Origin: Cryobacterium lactosi
GTDB lineage: Bacteria > Actinomycetota > Actinomycetes > Actinomycetales > Microbacteriaceae
NCBI RefSeq assembly: GCF_004403945.1
Contig: NZ_SOHM01000025.1
Coordinates: forward strand, 90,261-154,260
Length of the DNA: 64,000 nt
Reading direction: 5' to 3'
In this document: positions 1-9,659 of the stretch, piece by piece
Layout: the number at the start of each line of letters is the position of its first letter
Numbering within the stretch: position 1 is the first letter of the stretch
Notes under the pieces: generated by a model
What the model was told of the DNA's origin: nothing
What the model saw: the letters and a program-made list of their open reading frames with translations, nothing else
Database searches by the model: none
Program-made: the position numbers and the translations under genes

Positions 1-94
1 GGTATCTGTGTTGTTCGTTATCGATCGAGCGGGCAGGCTGGTGGAAGACGCCGGTTCATCACACGGCGCTCACCCGCACTACAGGAGGCACGGC

Positions 95-1819
95 ATGGCT
101 CAGGATTCATCGGTTTTGGATGAGAAGGTCGGAGCCTTCGGCTCCGGTGCGCTGGGCTCGCCCCGTCGCTCGGCCGACCGGGTGGTCGAATGCCTTGAGG
201 CCTACGGTGTCAAGTGGGTCTTCGGCGTTCCCGGCGCCAAGATCGACCCCGTCTACGACGCCCTCCTCGATGGTGGCCCGCAGATGATCGTGGTGCGCCA
301 CGAACAGAACGCCGCGTTCATGGCCGCCGCCGTCGGCCGCCTCACCGGGGAACCCGGCGTGGTGCTCGTCACCAGCGGCCCCGGCACCGCCAACCTCGCC
401 ACCGGGCTGCTCACAGCTACCACCGAGGGCGACCCTATGGTCGCCATCTGCGGCGCCGTCTCGCGCGGTGACCGGCTCAAGCGCACCCACCAGTCGATGG
501 ACGCCGTCGGCATGCTCTCCGCCGTAGCCAAGTCCGCCGGCGAGGTCAGCGTCGCCAACAATGTGCCGGAGGCCATCGCCAACGCCTTCCGCCAGGCGGT
601 GCAGGAGCCCAAGGGCGCCGCCGCCGTGGTGCTGCCCTACGACGTGCTCACCGACTCGACCACGGTGTCGATGACCACCCCGCACTGGGTGCCGCAGCTC
701 GGCGCCGCCCCGGCCGCGAGCATCCGCGAGGCCGCCGACCTGCTCCGCACGGCGCAGTTCCCGGTGATCCTCGCCGGCGCCCGGTCCGGCTCCGACCGGG
801 CCGTCGCGGCCCTGCACCGGCTGCTCGGCGCCGCCAAGCTCCCCGTCGTCGAGACCTTCCAGGCCGCGGGTGTCATCTCCCACGACCTCGAAGAGCACTA
901 CCTGGGCCGGGTCGGCCTGTTCCGCAATCAGCCCGGCGACGTGCTGCTGCACAAGGCCGACCTGATCCTGGCGATCGGCTACGACTTCGTCGAATACGAA
1001 CCGTCCAAGTGGAACAAGGACCACCTGCGCCGCATCATCCACCTCGACGAGCTCTCGGCCGACCTGGACGACTACTACCGTCCCACGGTCGAGCTGCGTG
1101 GCGACGTGGCCGAGACCATGGATGCCCTCGCCCGCGAGATCGACGGCCTCACCCTGTCGGCATCCGCCTCGGCGGTCGTCGCCACCGAGCGGGTCCGCCT
1201 GGCCGAAGCGGACTTGCCCGTCCACCGTGACGACGAGTCCGAGGGGGTGCATCCCGCCGAGTTGACCCTGGCGATGCGCGCCCTGCTGCCCGACGACACC
1301 ACGGTGCTCTGCGATGTGGGCTCGCACTACATCTACATGGCCAGGCACTTCCGTACCTATCACCCGCGCACCCTGCTGTTCTCCAACGGCCAGCAGACCC
1401 TCGGCGTTGCTCTGCCCTGGGCGATCGCGGCGACCCTGGTGCGCCCAGGCACCCCGGTGGTCTCGGTGTCCGGTGACGGCGGCTTCCTCTACTCCGCCAT
1501 GGAGCTGGAGACCGCCGTGCGGCTCGGCTCCAAGTTCACCCACATCATCTTCAACGACGGCACCTACGACATGGTCGCGTTCCAGCAGCAGGGCAAGTAC
1601 GGCCGTACCTCCGGCGTGCAGCTGGGCGACTACGACGCCGTGCAGTACGCCGAATCGTTCGGCGCCCACGGCTACCGCGTCACGCACCTGGATGACTTCG
1701 CCGCGGTGCTCGAGCAGGCCATGAGCGATGACGGCCCGAGCATCATCGACGTGCGGGTGGACTACCGCAACAACCGGGACGAACTTATGGCCGACCTGGA
1801 AAGCGATGTGCTGCTGTGA
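95..1819 (+). CDS. alsS: Acetolactate synthase, catabolic type (acetoin pathway)
   Basis: A thiamine-diphosphate enzyme of 574 residues that condenses two pyruvates to 2-acetolactate. The ATG at 95 was chosen because AGGAGG lies at 83-88 and homology begins soon after; an in-frame ATG at 8 is upstream but has no such site. The catalytic Glu70 sits in RHEQNAAF, and the ThDP/Mg motif starts with GDG at 460-462 and continues to the Asn-Asp of IIFNDGTYD. The stretch [13 protein letters not shown] resembles the FAD-independent catabolic enzymes (AlsS/BudB) rather than the biosynthetic IlvB. The GTG of the decarboxylase gene overlaps its TGA stop, so the two are translationally coupled. That pairing is the main reason for assigning acetoin formation instead of branched-chain amino acid synthesis. 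Confidence 0.9.
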   Translation: MAQDSSVLDEKVGAFGSGALGSPRRSADRVVECLEAYGVKWVFGVPGAKIDPVYDALLDGGPQMIVVRHEQNAAFMAAAVGRLTGEPGVVLVTSGPGTANLATGLLTATTEGDPMVAICGAVSRGDRLKRTHQSMDAVGMLSAVAKSAGEVSVANNVPEAIANAFRQAVQEPKGAAAVVLPYDVLTDSTTVSMTTPHWVPQLGAAPAASIREAADLLRTAQFPVILAGARSGSDRAVAALHRLLGAAKLPVVETFQAAGVISHDLEEHYLGRVGLFRNQPGDVLLHKADLILAIGYDFVEYEPSKWNKDHLRRIIHLDELSADLDDYYRPTVELRGDVAETMDALAREIDGLTLSASASAVVATERVRLAEADLPVHRDDESEGVHPAELTLAMRALLPDDTTVLCDVGSHYIYMARHFRTYHPRTLLFSNGQQTLGVALPWAIAATLVRPGTPVVSVSGDGGFLYSAMELETAVRLGSKFTHIIFNDGTYDMVAFQQQGKYGRTSGVQLGDYDAVQYAESFGAHGYRVTHLDDFAAVLEQAMSDDGPSIIDVRVDYRNNRDELMADLESDVLL

Positions 1820-2547
1820 ACGACATCACCGTTTCCAGGCACGAGATCTTCCAGACCAGCCTGATGAGCGCCCTGCTCGACGGCGTCTACGAGGGCGAGA
1901 TGACTGTGCGCGACCTGCTCGGACACGGCAGTTTCGGCATCGGCACCTTCAATGGGCTCGACGGCGAAATGCTCATCGTCGACGGCAAGTGCTACCAGCT
2001 CCGCGCAGACGGCGGCGTGACCAAGGCCGACCTCAGCGCCTACACGCCGTACGCCGTCGTGACGAACTTCGTGCCGCACATCGAAAGCCAGCTGCCCGAC
2101 AACGTGGTGCGCTCCGAGGCATCCGCCTTCATCGACCACATGACGGCATCCGAGAACTACATGTATGCGCTGCGCATCGATGGCGACTTCGAGTGGATCC
2201 GGATGCGCACCGTTGTGAAGCAGGAGAAGCCGTACCGACCAATGGTGGAGGCCACCGACGAGGACGCCATCGTAGAGTTGCACGACGTGTCCGGCTCCCT
2301 CGTGGGCTTCCGCACCCCGCTCTACGAGCAGGGCATCGGCGTGCCCGGCTGCCACACCCACTTCATCACCGACGACCGCACCGGCGGCGGTCACGTGCTC
2401 GACTTCAAACTTAAAAGCGGCAGCGCGGCGCTCTGCCTGGGCACCGACCTTCGCCTGCAGCTGCCGCTGACGGATGCGTTCCGCGACGCCAACCTGTCGC
2501 CGGAAGACCTCGCTCGGCAGCTGGCCAAGACCGAGCAGCACGCCTGA
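1816..2547 (+). CDS. alsD: Alpha-acetolactate decarboxylase
   Basis: 243 residues, the normal size for the BudA/AlsD family, which decarboxylates 2-acetolactate to acetoin in the cytoplasm. The zinc-binding histidines are visible in CHTHF and the following GGGHVL. The N-terminal stretch [14 protein letters not shown] through [32 protein letters not shown] is typical of the family. It starts with GTG overlapping the TGA of alsS (GTGA). The two genes form a two-gene acetoin operon that diverts pyruvate to a neutral product, usually against overflow acidification. The stop lies inside a run of short imperfect repeats described separately. Confidence 0.93.
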   Translation: MNDITVSRHEIFQTSLMSALLDGVYEGEMTVRDLLGHGSFGIGTFNGLDGEMLIVDGKCYQLRADGGVTKADLSAYTPYAVVTNFVPHIESQLPDNVVRSEASAFIDHMTASENYMYALRIDGDFEWIRMRTVVKQEKPYRPMVEATDEDAIVELHDVSGSLVGFRTPLYEQGIGVPGCHTHFITDDRTGGGHVLDFKLKSGSAALCLGTDLRLQLPLTDAFRDANLSPEDLARQLAKTEQHA

Positions 2548-2593
2548 TTCTGAGCGACTGATCCTGTGCGTCTGATCTTGCACGACTGACCGA
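2539..2593. repeat. Imperfect 14-bp tandem repeats at the alsD stop
   Basis: Successive units GAGCGACTGATCCT (2552-2565), GTGCGTCTGATCTT (2566-2579) and GCACGACTGACCGA (2580-2593) follow a related 13-base unit that contains the alsD stop codon. Each unit carries a CTGA core, so the stop context is repeated several times. No function is known. Confidence 0.6.
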
Positions 2594-2607
2594 AAGTTCG
2601 GCGCGCT

Positions 2608-2631
2608 CCGGGGCCGCTCCAGAGGCCCCGG
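2608..2631. terminator. Hairpin between alsD and tRNA-Cys
   Basis: CCGGGGCC (2608-2615) pairs perfectly with GGCCCCGG (2624-2631) around an 8-base loop. It lies between the convergent alsD and tRNA-Cys genes, where a terminator is expected. There is no T tract on either strand, so its strength as an intrinsic terminator is uncertain. Confidence 0.5.
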
Positions 2632-2641
2632 CGGGCGAGCG

Positions 2642-2712
2642 ACGCGATGGCGGGAATCGAACCCGCGTACACAGCTTTGCAGGCTGCTCCCTGGCCTCTC
2701 GGGCACACCGCG
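2642..2712 (-). tRNA. tRNA-Cys (GCA)
   Basis: Read on the minus strand the 71 bases fold as a cloverleaf. The acceptor CGCGGTG pairs with CATCGCG (one G-U), followed by discriminator T. The D stem is CCC/GGG. The anticodon stem GCAGC/GCTGT encloses the loop CTGCAAA with anticodon GCA. The T arm is GCGGG-TTCGATT-CCCGC. CCA is not encoded. U73 and the GCA anticodon both fit cysteine. Confidence 0.93.
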
Positions 2713-2763
2713 ATGGGGTGGTTCACACGAGGCGACCGGCTCGTGTTGAGAGCCAGTCTGACA

Positions 2764-2785
2764 ACCCGTCGACCGGTCGACGGGT
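2764..2785. promoter_or_regulatory. 22-bp perfect palindrome, candidate operator
   Basis: ACCCGTCGACC is followed directly by its exact reverse complement with no spacer. It sits between the divergent tRNA-Cys gene (start 2712) and the ABC importer operon (start 2983), about 200 bases before the importer gene. The lack of a loop argues against a terminator and fits a dimeric repressor site. The regulator is unknown; the winged-helix protein at the end of the importer operon is one candidate. Confidence 0.45.
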
Positions 2786-2922
2786 ATGTGACGAAGGAAG
2801 ACGAGATCGCGCCCGGCGGCCCGCGCCGAGGGCGAAAAGCCGGCCCGGCGGCTTTGTTGCGCTTCCTAACACTTCGCGACGCCGCGTGACCTGAGTGATG
2901 TTCGGCACCGGCCGAGGGTGCC

Positions 2923-2928
2923 TATATT
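2923..2928 (+). promoter_or_regulatory. Possible -10 element of the ABC/monooxygenase operon
   Basis: TATATT stands out in a very GC-rich region 55 bases before the ATG at 2983. No good -35 match is visible (TTCGGC at 2901-2906 is the closest). The rest of 2713-2982 holds the palindrome above and nothing else I can identify. Confidence 0.35.
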
Positions 2929-2982
2929 CGGACCCACCCCGTGTCGAACAGGCACAGCCGTCACCGAGGAGTCCCGTCTTTC

Positions 2983-4617
2983 ATGTCTCGTACTCGCAGC
3001 ACAACAACAGCCCTGATCACGCTGGGCGTGGTGTCCGCCCTCAGCCTGTCGGCCTGCGCATCCGCCGCGCCCGCCAGCACGGCCACCCGCGTCGACGGCG
3101 GCACCATCGTCTACGGCCACCAGCAGGAACCGGCCTGCGTCTTCGGCGGCTGGATCGAGCAGGCTTACCTCTCGTCCCAGGTGCTCGACGGCTTGGTCTC
3201 GCTCGACGAGAACCACCAGGTCGTGCCGTGGCTGGCCGACTCCTGGAGCGTCTCGGACGACCAGCTCACCTGGACCTTCACGCTCAAGGACGGCGTCACC
3301 TTCACCGACGGCACGCCGCTCACGGCCGCGGTAGTGGCGTACAACTTCGACTACTGGCTCGCCGGCGGCAACAGCACCGCCAGCGTCTGGCTGGCCGGCT
3401 ACTACGCCTCCGCCCAAGCCGTTGACGACCGCACTCTCACCGTGAACCTCTCCGCGCCCTACCCGCGCCTGGCCGACAACCTCACCCAGGGCTACTTCGG
3501 CATCCAGTCGCAGCAGGCCCTGGAGACCCGCACCGACGAGGAGAACTGCGAGGCGCCGATCGGCTCGGGCGCGTTCGTCGTGGACCACTGGAACCGGGGC
3601 GAGGAAATCGTGCTGGTGCGAAACGAGGACTACACCTCGCCGCCCGCCAACGCCAAGCACACGGGCGTCGCCTACGTCGATCAGATCGACTGGAAGTTCG
3701 TGGCCGACCCCACCACCCGCGCCGCCTCGCTCAGCGCGGGCGAGACCGACGTCATCTACGACGTTCCCGCCGTGGCCTGGAAGACCCTGGAGAGCGCGGG
3801 CTTCCAGCTGGAGAAATACATCACCCCCGGCCGGCCACAGCAGCTCACCTTCAACACCTCGACCGGACCGTTCGTCGACGAGAAGGTGCGGCAGGCGTTC
3901 GCCTACAGCCTGGATCGCAAGTCCCTCGTCGAGACGATCGGGCAGGGCGTCATCCCCTACGAGGGCAACGGCGGCGTCAGCCAGGCCACCCCCGGCTACA
4001 GCGAGACGGCCGCGGACCTCTACAGCCCCGATACCGACACGGCCGACAGCCTGCTGGATGCCGCCGGCTGGACCGGCCGAGACGCCGACGGCTACCGCAC
4101 GAAGGGCGGGGAGACGCTCGACGTGGTGCTGCCCTACGGCGCCGGCTCGATCGTGAACGCCGACGGCGCCTCCATCCTGCAGGGCCTGCAGGAGCAGGCC
4201 AAGGCCACCGGCTTCAAGGTCGAGCTGATTCCGGTGCCGCAAAGCGCCCTGTTCGCGGGCGAGTACTCCCAGCCCGACGAGAAGGACATCACGGTGGGCT
4301 ACTGGACCGCGGTGACCAGCGGCATCCTCGCCATCAACTGGAAGCAGGGCACCCCGGAGGCGCCGAACTACAACAACGCCTCGTTCACCAACTACCCCGA
4401 GCTCGAGAGCATCATCCTCGAGGCCAACTCCACCGTCGACCCGGATGCGCAGAACGCCCTGTACGAGAAGGCGCAGGAGTACATCGCCGAGCACGCCCTG
4501 GCGATCGGGGTCTACGACCGGCTGAGCACGCTGGCCGTATCTCCGACGCTCAAGGACGTCTGGCAGGAAAACGCACAGGGAGGACCGATCTTCTATGACG
4601 CGTACTTCGTCGAATAG
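2983..4617 (+). CDS. ABC transporter substrate-binding lipoprotein, family 5 (peptide/nickel type)
   Basis: 544 residues. The ATG at 2983 is preferred over the GTG at 2941 because GAGGAG precedes it and the signal peptide then starts normally with MSRTRSTTT. The N-terminal hydrophobic stretch ends in LSACAS, a lipobox, so the protein is anchored outside the membrane by Cys. Motifs typical of SBP family 5 follow (TWTFTLKDGVTFTDGTPLTA, and VRQAFAYSLDRKSLV). It binds the substrate for the importer encoded by the next three genes. The first permease gene begins inside its 3' end. The substrate cannot be read from sequence; the linked flavin monooxygenase suggests something other than simple peptides. 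Confidence 0.9.
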   Translation: MSRTRSTTTALITLGVVSALSLSACASAAPASTATRVDGGTIVYGHQQEPACVFGGWIEQAYLSSQVLDGLVSLDENHQVVPWLADSWSVSDDQLTWTFTLKDGVTFTDGTPLTAAVVAYNFDYWLAGGNSTASVWLAGYYASAQAVDDRTLTVNLSAPYPRLADNLTQGYFGIQSQQALETRTDEENCEAPIGSGAFVVDHWNRGEEIVLVRNEDYTSPPANAKHTGVAYVDQIDWKFVADPTTRAASLSAGETDVIYDVPAVAWKTLESAGFQLEKYITPGRPQQLTFNTSTGPFVDEKVRQAFAYSLDRKSLVETIGQGVIPYEGNGGVSQATPGYSETAADLYSPDTDTADSLLDAAGWTGRDADGYRTKGGETLDVVLPYGAGSIVNADGASILQGLQEQAKATGFKVELIPVPQSALFAGEYSQPDEKDITVGYWTAVTSGILAINWKQGTPEAPNYNNASFTNYPELESIILEANSTVDPDAQNALYEKAQEYIAEHALAIGVYDRLSTLAVSPTLKDVWQENAQGGPIFYDAYFVE

Positions 4618-5626
4618 CCCGCCCCGCCCGGCTCCGGGCACTCGACCGGTCGTTCCCACCCTGCGGCGGTCGCCCACGCTCACCTGGCCCCGGCTGCGCC
4701 GGATCGTCGAGAAGATCGGCGGCGCAGTGGTGGTGCTGTTCGGGGCGGCCACGGCCGCGTTCGCCGCCCAGGCCGCCCTGCCGGGGGATCGGGCCACGGT
4801 GATCCTCAACATCCGCGCCGGTCAGGCCATCGAGCGCACCCCGGCGGAACTGGCGCAGATCAATGAGCAGTACGGCCTGCAGAACCCCCTGGTCGTGCAG
4901 TACCTCGACTACATCGGGGGGCTCCTCGTCGGTGACCTCGGTACTTCGTATCAGCAGTTCAAGCCGGTCAGCGAGGTGATCCTGCAGCAGATCGGCCCGA
5001 CCGTGGCCCTCACGCTCACCGCGGTCGCGTTGTCCTGGCTGATCATGATCGCCTGGGTCACCCTCACGGCCGGCCGCACCGGGCGGTTGGCCGGGGCGGG
5101 GGCCGTGGTCGACACCACCGCGGCCGGGCTGCCGCACTACTGGCTGGGCATCATCCTGCTGCTCGTCTTCTCGCTCGGTCTGGGTTGGTTCCCCGTGATC
5201 AGCGGACCCTCGGCTATCGGGATCGTGCTGCCGGCCCTCACCCTGGCGATCCCGCTGGCCGGGTTCATGGGCCAGGCCACCCGCACCGAGTTCGAGCGGT
5301 CGCTGGAGCAGCCGTTCGTGATCTCGGCACGGATGCGAGGCATGGGCGACACCGGGGTACGGCTGCGGCACGTGCTGCGGCACTCCGTGCTCCCGGCGAT
5401 CACCCTGTCGGGCTGGGCGCTGGGAGCCACCATCTCCGGCGCCGTGGTCGTGGAGACCGTGTTCTCCCGGCCCGGCATCGGCAAGGTGCTCGTCGGCGCC
5501 GTCAACTCCCAGGACCTGCCCGTCGTCACCGGCATCGTCATCCTCATCGCGGCACTGTACGTCGTGGCCAACCTGCTGGTCGACCTGGCGTACACCCTCG
5601 TCGACCCGAGATTGAAGAGCGCATGA
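4595..5626 (+). CDS. ABC transporter permease (DppB type)
   Basis: 343 residues with a 30-residue Pro/Arg-rich N-terminus before the first membrane helix and about six helices in all. The binding-protein-dependent transport (EAA) loop is near RMRGMGDTGVRLRHVLRHSVLPA, where permeases contact the ATPase. The gene starts 23 bases inside the binding-protein gene and ends in an ATGA overlap with the next permease. It forms one half of the membrane channel of the importer. Confidence 0.9.
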   Translation: MTRTSSNSPPRPAPGTRPVVPTLRRSPTLTWPRLRRIVEKIGGAVVVLFGAATAAFAAQAALPGDRATVILNIRAGQAIERTPAELAQINEQYGLQNPLVVQYLDYIGGLLVGDLGTSYQQFKPVSEVILQQIGPTVALTLTAVALSWLIMIAWVTLTAGRTGRLAGAGAVVDTTAAGLPHYWLGIILLLVFSLGLGWFPVISGPSAIGIVLPALTLAIPLAGFMGQATRTEFERSLEQPFVISARMRGMGDTGVRLRHVLRHSVLPAITLSGWALGATISGAVVVETVFSRPGIGKVLVGAVNSQDLPVVTGIVILIAALYVVANLLVDLAYTLVDPRLKSA

Positions 5627-6495
5627 GCACCATCGAACGCCAGACTCCGCCCACCGCAGCCGTTCAGACCCCGCGGGCCCGGAGACGCGCCGCCCCGCCG
5701 GCGGGCCTAGTCGTCGCCAGCGGCGCCCTCCTGCTCTTCGCCACCGCCCTGGTCGCGCCGGGTCTGCTCGCCACCCACGACCCGTATGCGCTGAATCTGG
5801 CGGATGCGTTGCACGCGCCGTCTCCGGAGTACTGGTTCGGCACCGACGAGGCCGGCCGCGACCTCTACAGCCGCGTGGTCTACGGCACCCGGGAATCCCT
5901 GGTGATCGGGCTCGGGGCCACGGCAGTGAGCCTGACCCTCGCGCTGGTCCTCGGAGCGCTGGCCGCGCTCGGCGGCCGGTTCGTTGCCGGAACCGTGAAC
6001 CGGGTGATCGAGGTGCTCCTGGCCTTCCCGACCCTGCTGTTCGCGCTGCTGCTGGTGGCCATCACGGGCCCGTCGGCGCTGTCGCAGGTGTTCGCGGTGG
6101 GAGTGGGCAGCGCGCCCGGCTACGCCCGCATCATCCGGGGCCAGATCCTCTCGGCCAAGAACAGCGGCTACGTCGAGGCGGCCGTGGCCCTCGGCCACAG
6201 CGACGGCCGGATCCTGCGGCAGCACATCGTGCCCAACGCGGTGCGGCCGCTCGTGGCGATCATCGCCCTGTCGGTCGGCCAGTCGATCGTCTGGGCCTCC
6301 AGCCTGTCGTTCCTCGGCCTCGGCGTGGCCCCGCCCTCGCCGGAGTGGGGCGCGCTGCTCGACGCCGGCCGGGTCTACATCACCCAGGCCTGGTGGCTTA
6401 CCGTCATCCCCGGCCTCGTGATCGTGGCCCTGGCCCTCGCGGCCACCACCCTCGGCAAGCACATCCAGAACACCTTGGAGAAGGGCGAGAAATGA
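5623..6495 (+). CDS. ABC transporter permease (DppC type)
   Basis: 290 residues. After a basic N-terminus and a first helix it has the DppC hallmark FGTDEAGRDLYSRVVYGTR, then five more helices and the EAA loop around YVEAAVALGHSDGRILRQHIVPN. It pairs with the preceding permease. It overlaps both neighbours by ATGA (start 5623, stop shared with the ATG at 6492), so all these genes are coupled in translation. Confidence 0.9.
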   Translation: MSTIERQTPPTAAVQTPRARRRAAPPAGLVVASGALLLFATALVAPGLLATHDPYALNLADALHAPSPEYWFGTDEAGRDLYSRVVYGTRESLVIGLGATAVSLTLALVLGALAALGGRFVAGTVNRVIEVLLAFPTLLFALLLVAITGPSALSQVFAVGVGSAPGYARIIRGQILSAKNSGYVEAAVALGHSDGRILRQHIVPNAVRPLVAIIALSVGQSIVWASSLSFLGLGVAPPSPEWGALLDAGRVYITQAWWLTVIPGLVIVALALAATTLGKHIQNTLEKGEK

Positions 6496-8237
6496 CCTCC
6501 ACGATCGACAGTGTCCACGCCCCGGCCGCGCGCACCCCGACGCCTCGGGCGGATACCCCGGCGCCGAAACGCGGACGGCTGAGCGTCGCCAACCTCTCCG
6601 TTGCTTTCCGTCGGAACGGCATCCTGCACCAGGTGGTGCACGACGTGAGCTTCTGCCTCGAACCGGGGCAGTGCGTGGCCATTGTGGGCGAGTCCGGCTC
6701 CGGCAAAAGCGTTACCGCGCGCAGCATCGTGGGGCTGACCGGCAAGAACTCGGTCGTCGATGCGCAGTCGATCCTGCTCGACGGCGACGACCTGCGCGCC
6801 GCGACCAAGCGGCAGTGGCGGCGGATCCGCGGGCGGCGCATCGGCTTCATCCTGCAGGACGCCCTCGTCTCGCTTGACCCGCTGCGCCCGGTGGGCAAGG
6901 AGATCGCCGAAGCCCTCGCGCTCCACCACTGGGGCAACAGGCGCCAGCGGGCCGCGAAAGTCATCGACCTGCTGCGCGCCGTGGGGGTTCCCGCCCCGGA
7001 GAACCGGGCCCGGCAACGCCCGGACGAACTCTCCGGGGGCCTGCGGCAGCGGGCGCTGATCGCCTCTGCCCTGGCCCTTGACCCCGAGATCATCATCGCC
7101 GACGAGCCCACCACGGCCCTCGATGTGACGGTGCAGGCCCAGGTGCTCGCGTTGCTGGCCGAGACCAAGGAACGTGGGGTATCGGTGATCCTGATCAGCC
7201 ACGACCTCTCGGTGGTGGCGCACCTGGCCGACCACATCCTGGTGATGAAGGGCGGCCGGGTGGTGGAGAGCGGCAGCGCCGACCAGGTGCTCAACGACCC
7301 GCGGCACGAGTACACCCGCAGCCTCATCAACGCGGTGCCCAGCGAGTTGACCCGCGGCAAGCGCCTCGGTGCGGCTCCCTCGGACACGGCCACGACGCCG
7401 GCCGCGGACGCGGTCGCGGTGTCCATCGCCCCGCGACCCACGGACCATGACTGCTCCGGCCCGGTGCTGCAGGCGGTGGACCTGGTCAAGCGGTTCACCA
7501 CTCCGGACGGCACCGTGACCACGGCCGTCGACCACGTCTCGTTCGCCCTGGAGCGGGGCACCACCCTCGGCATCGTGGGGGAGTCCGGCTCGGGCAAGAG
7601 CACCACCGCCCGGCTCGCGCTGGCGCTGTCGTCGCTGGACTCCGGCACCGTCACCCTGCTCGGCCAGGACTGGTCGAGCCTGTCCGAGCCCCGCCGCCGG
7701 GCGCTGCGCCGGGAGATCGCGGTGGTCTACCAGGATCCGCTGAGCTCGTTCGACCCGCGCTGGAACGCGGAGCGGATCCTGCTCGACAGCCTCACCGACG
7801 CCGCCGGCCTGTCCACGGCCGCGAAGAAGGCCCGGGTGGTCGAGCTCGCGCGCCAGGTGGGCCTGCCGCAGGAGATCCTGCAGCGTTTTCCGCTGAACCT
7901 CTCCGGCGGGCAACGCCAGCGCATCGCCATCGCCAGGGCGCTCGCCCCGAACCCGTCGGTGATCGTGCTCGACGAGGCCGTGTCGGCGCTCGACGTGTCG
8001 ATCCAGGCGCAGATCCTCGACCTGCTGGTGGACCTGCAGAGGCAACGCGGGCTGAGCTACCTCTTCATCTCGCACGACCTCGGCGTCATCAACCACCTCA
8101 GCGACCAGGTGCTCGTCATGAAGGACGGCGTCGTCGTCGAACGCGGCACCCCGGACGACATCTTCAACCGGCCGGCGCATCCGTACACTCGTGAACTCAT
8201 CAGCTCGCTGCCCGATCACCCCAGGAGAAACCCATGA
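6492..8237 (+). CDS. ABC transporter ATPase, DppD-DppF fusion
   Basis: 581 residues containing two complete ATPase domains. Domain 1 has Walker A GESGSGKS at about 66-73, signature LSGGLRQR and Walker B IIIADEPTTALD. Domain 2 has GESGSGKSTT, LSGGQRQR and VIVLDEAVSALD. Each domain ends with the oligopeptide-transporter C-terminal segment (NDPRHEYTRSLI, NRPAHPYTRELI). In many bacteria these are two genes, dppD and dppF; the second importer in this window has the same fusion. It powers the importer in the cytoplasm. The stop overlaps the ATG of the monooxygenase gene. Confidence 0.92.
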   Translation: MTSTIDSVHAPAARTPTPRADTPAPKRGRLSVANLSVAFRRNGILHQVVHDVSFCLEPGQCVAIVGESGSGKSVTARSIVGLTGKNSVVDAQSILLDGDDLRAATKRQWRRIRGRRIGFILQDALVSLDPLRPVGKEIAEALALHHWGNRRQRAAKVIDLLRAVGVPAPENRARQRPDELSGGLRQRALIASALALDPEIIIADEPTTALDVTVQAQVLALLAETKERGVSVILISHDLSVVAHLADHILVMKGGRVVESGSADQVLNDPRHEYTRSLINAVPSELTRGKRLGAAPSDTATTPAADAVAVSIAPRPTDHDCSGPVLQAVDLVKRFTTPDGTVTTAVDHVSFALERGTTLGIVGESGSGKSTTARLALALSSLDSGTVTLLGQDWSSLSEPRRRALRREIAVVYQDPLSSFDPRWNAERILLDSLTDAAGLSTAAKKARVVELARQVGLPQEILQRFPLNLSGGQRQRIAIARALAPNPSVIVLDEAVSALDVSIQAQILDLLVDLQRQRGLSYLFISHDLGVINHLSDQVLVMKDGVVVERGTPDDIFNRPAHPYTRELISSLPDHPRRNP

Positions 8238-9658
8238 GCCAGAACCCCGCTCAGCCGCCCAAACGGCTCATCCTCAACCTCTTCGAGATGAACTGCGTCA
8301 GCCACATCACCCACGGACTGTGGCGGCTGCCCGGCAACAACCGGCAACGGTTCAACGACATCGACTACTGGATCGAGCTGGCGCAGCTGCTCGAGGCCGG
8401 CGGCTTCGACGCTGTGTTCCTCGCGGACGTCATCGGCGCCTACGACGTGTTCCGGGACGGCCCGGAGACGGCGCTGCGGGAGGGACTGCAGATCCCGAGC
8501 AACGACCCGCTGCTGGTGATCCCCGCGATGGCGGCGGTCACCAAGCACCTCGGCTTCGGGGTCACCTTCTCGACCAGTTACGAACCGCCCTTCGCGTTCG
8601 CCCGCCGGATGAGCACCCTCGACCATCTCACCAAGGGGCGGGTGGGCTGGAACATCGTCACGTCGTATCTGCCCAACGCCGCGCGCAACTTCGGCCACGC
8701 CGACCAGATCGCGCACGACCACCGCTACGAGATCGCCGACGAGTACCTCGACGTGCTCTACAAGCTGTGGGAGGGGTCCTGGGACGACGACGCCGTGGTG
8801 GCGGATGCCGAGAACCTCGTCTACACGGACCCGGCGAAGGTGCGCTACATCAACCATGTCGGCGAGCACTTCTCGGTGGCCGGGCCGCACCTCTCCGAAC
8901 CGTCGCTGCAGCGCACCCCGGTGCTCTTCCAGGCCACGGCGTCGAAGGCCGGAACCGCCTTCGCCGGCAAGCACGCCGAGGTGGTGTTCACGGGCGGGCC
9001 CACACCGGCCGGAGTCCTGGCGGGTATCCAGGCGATGCGGGACTCGGCCGTCGAGCAGGGCCGCGCGGCCGCCGACATCAAGTTCATCGTGCAGGCCGGT
9101 GTGGTGGTGGGCCGCACCGAGGAGGAGGCGGCCGAGAAGCTGCGGGCCTACCGGGAGCTGGCCAGCGTGGAGGGCCGGCTCGCGCACGCATCGCTGCCCT
9201 TCGACCCCACGGCCCACCCGCGCGACATCACGGTGCGTGAGGCCCTGGCCCGCGAGGGCAAATCGGATGCCCCCGGAGCGGCCTACCTGCCCCAGGACCA
9301 GAGCGTGGGGGAGTTCCTCGACGCCATCGCGACCTCGTGGGACGAGCAGTTCTTCGTGGTGGGCACGCCCACAGTCGTGGCCGACGCCATCGAGAGCTGG
9401 CTGGACGACATCGGCATCGACGGGATCAACCTGCGCCAGTACCACTCCTTCGGCACGGCGCAGGACTTCATCGAACTGGTCGTGCCGGAGCTCCGCCGCC
9501 GCGGCCGGCTGCGAGAGGCGTATGTCGACGGGGAGACCCTGCGAGAGCGCATCTTCGGCGGGCCGGCCCGGCTGCAGCCCCCGCACGTGGCGACCCGCTA
9601 CCGCAATGGGCAGAACCTCGAAGAGTCCGCCCTGCTCGAGACCGCTTCCAGGGTGTGA
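8234..9658 (+). CDS. LLM-class flavin monooxygenase, NtaA/SnaA/DszA family
   Basis: 474 residues, the usual length for FMN-dependent monooxygenases of the nitrilotriacetate/dibenzothiophene-sulfone group (luciferase-like TIM barrel). Family stretches include YWIELAQLLEAGGFDAVFLADV, LTKGRVGWNIVTS, NFGHADQIAHDHRYEIADEYLDV and PVLFQATASKAGTAFA. Such enzymes use reduced FMN supplied by a separate reductase; none is encoded nearby. The gene is joined to the importer ATPase by an ATGA overlap, so the imported compound is probably oxidised by this enzyme. Known relatives act on aminopolycarboxylates, sulfones and similar small molecules; the true substrate here is not known. Confidence 0.9.
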   Translation: MSQNPAQPPKRLILNLFEMNCVSHITHGLWRLPGNNRQRFNDIDYWIELAQLLEAGGFDAVFLADVIGAYDVFRDGPETALREGLQIPSNDPLLVIPAMAAVTKHLGFGVTFSTSYEPPFAFARRMSTLDHLTKGRVGWNIVTSYLPNAARNFGHADQIAHDHRYEIADEYLDVLYKLWEGSWDDDAVVADAENLVYTDPAKVRYINHVGEHFSVAGPHLSEPSLQRTPVLFQATASKAGTAFAGKHAEVVFTGGPTPAGVLAGIQAMRDSAVEQGRAAADIKFIVQAGVVVGRTEEEAAEKLRAYRELASVEGRLAHASLPFDPTAHPRDITVREALAREGKSDAPGAAYLPQDQSVGEFLDAIATSWDEQFFVVGTPTVVADAIESWLDDIGIDGINLRQYHSFGTAQDFIELVVPELRRRGRLREAYVDGETLRERIFGGPARLQPPHVATRYRNGQNLEESALLETASRV

Positions 9659-9659
9659 C

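Noticed and set aside
107..1687. 526-codon open frame antisense to alsS
   Set aside because: Composition is typical of the antisense of a high-GC gene (His/Val/Gly/Asp rich), there is no ribosome site or known domain, and it lies wholly over a well-recognised gene.
2866..4812. 648-codon open frame antisense to the first binding-protein gene
   Set aside because: Same antisense pattern, no motif, and it also runs across the neighbouring promoter and permease start.
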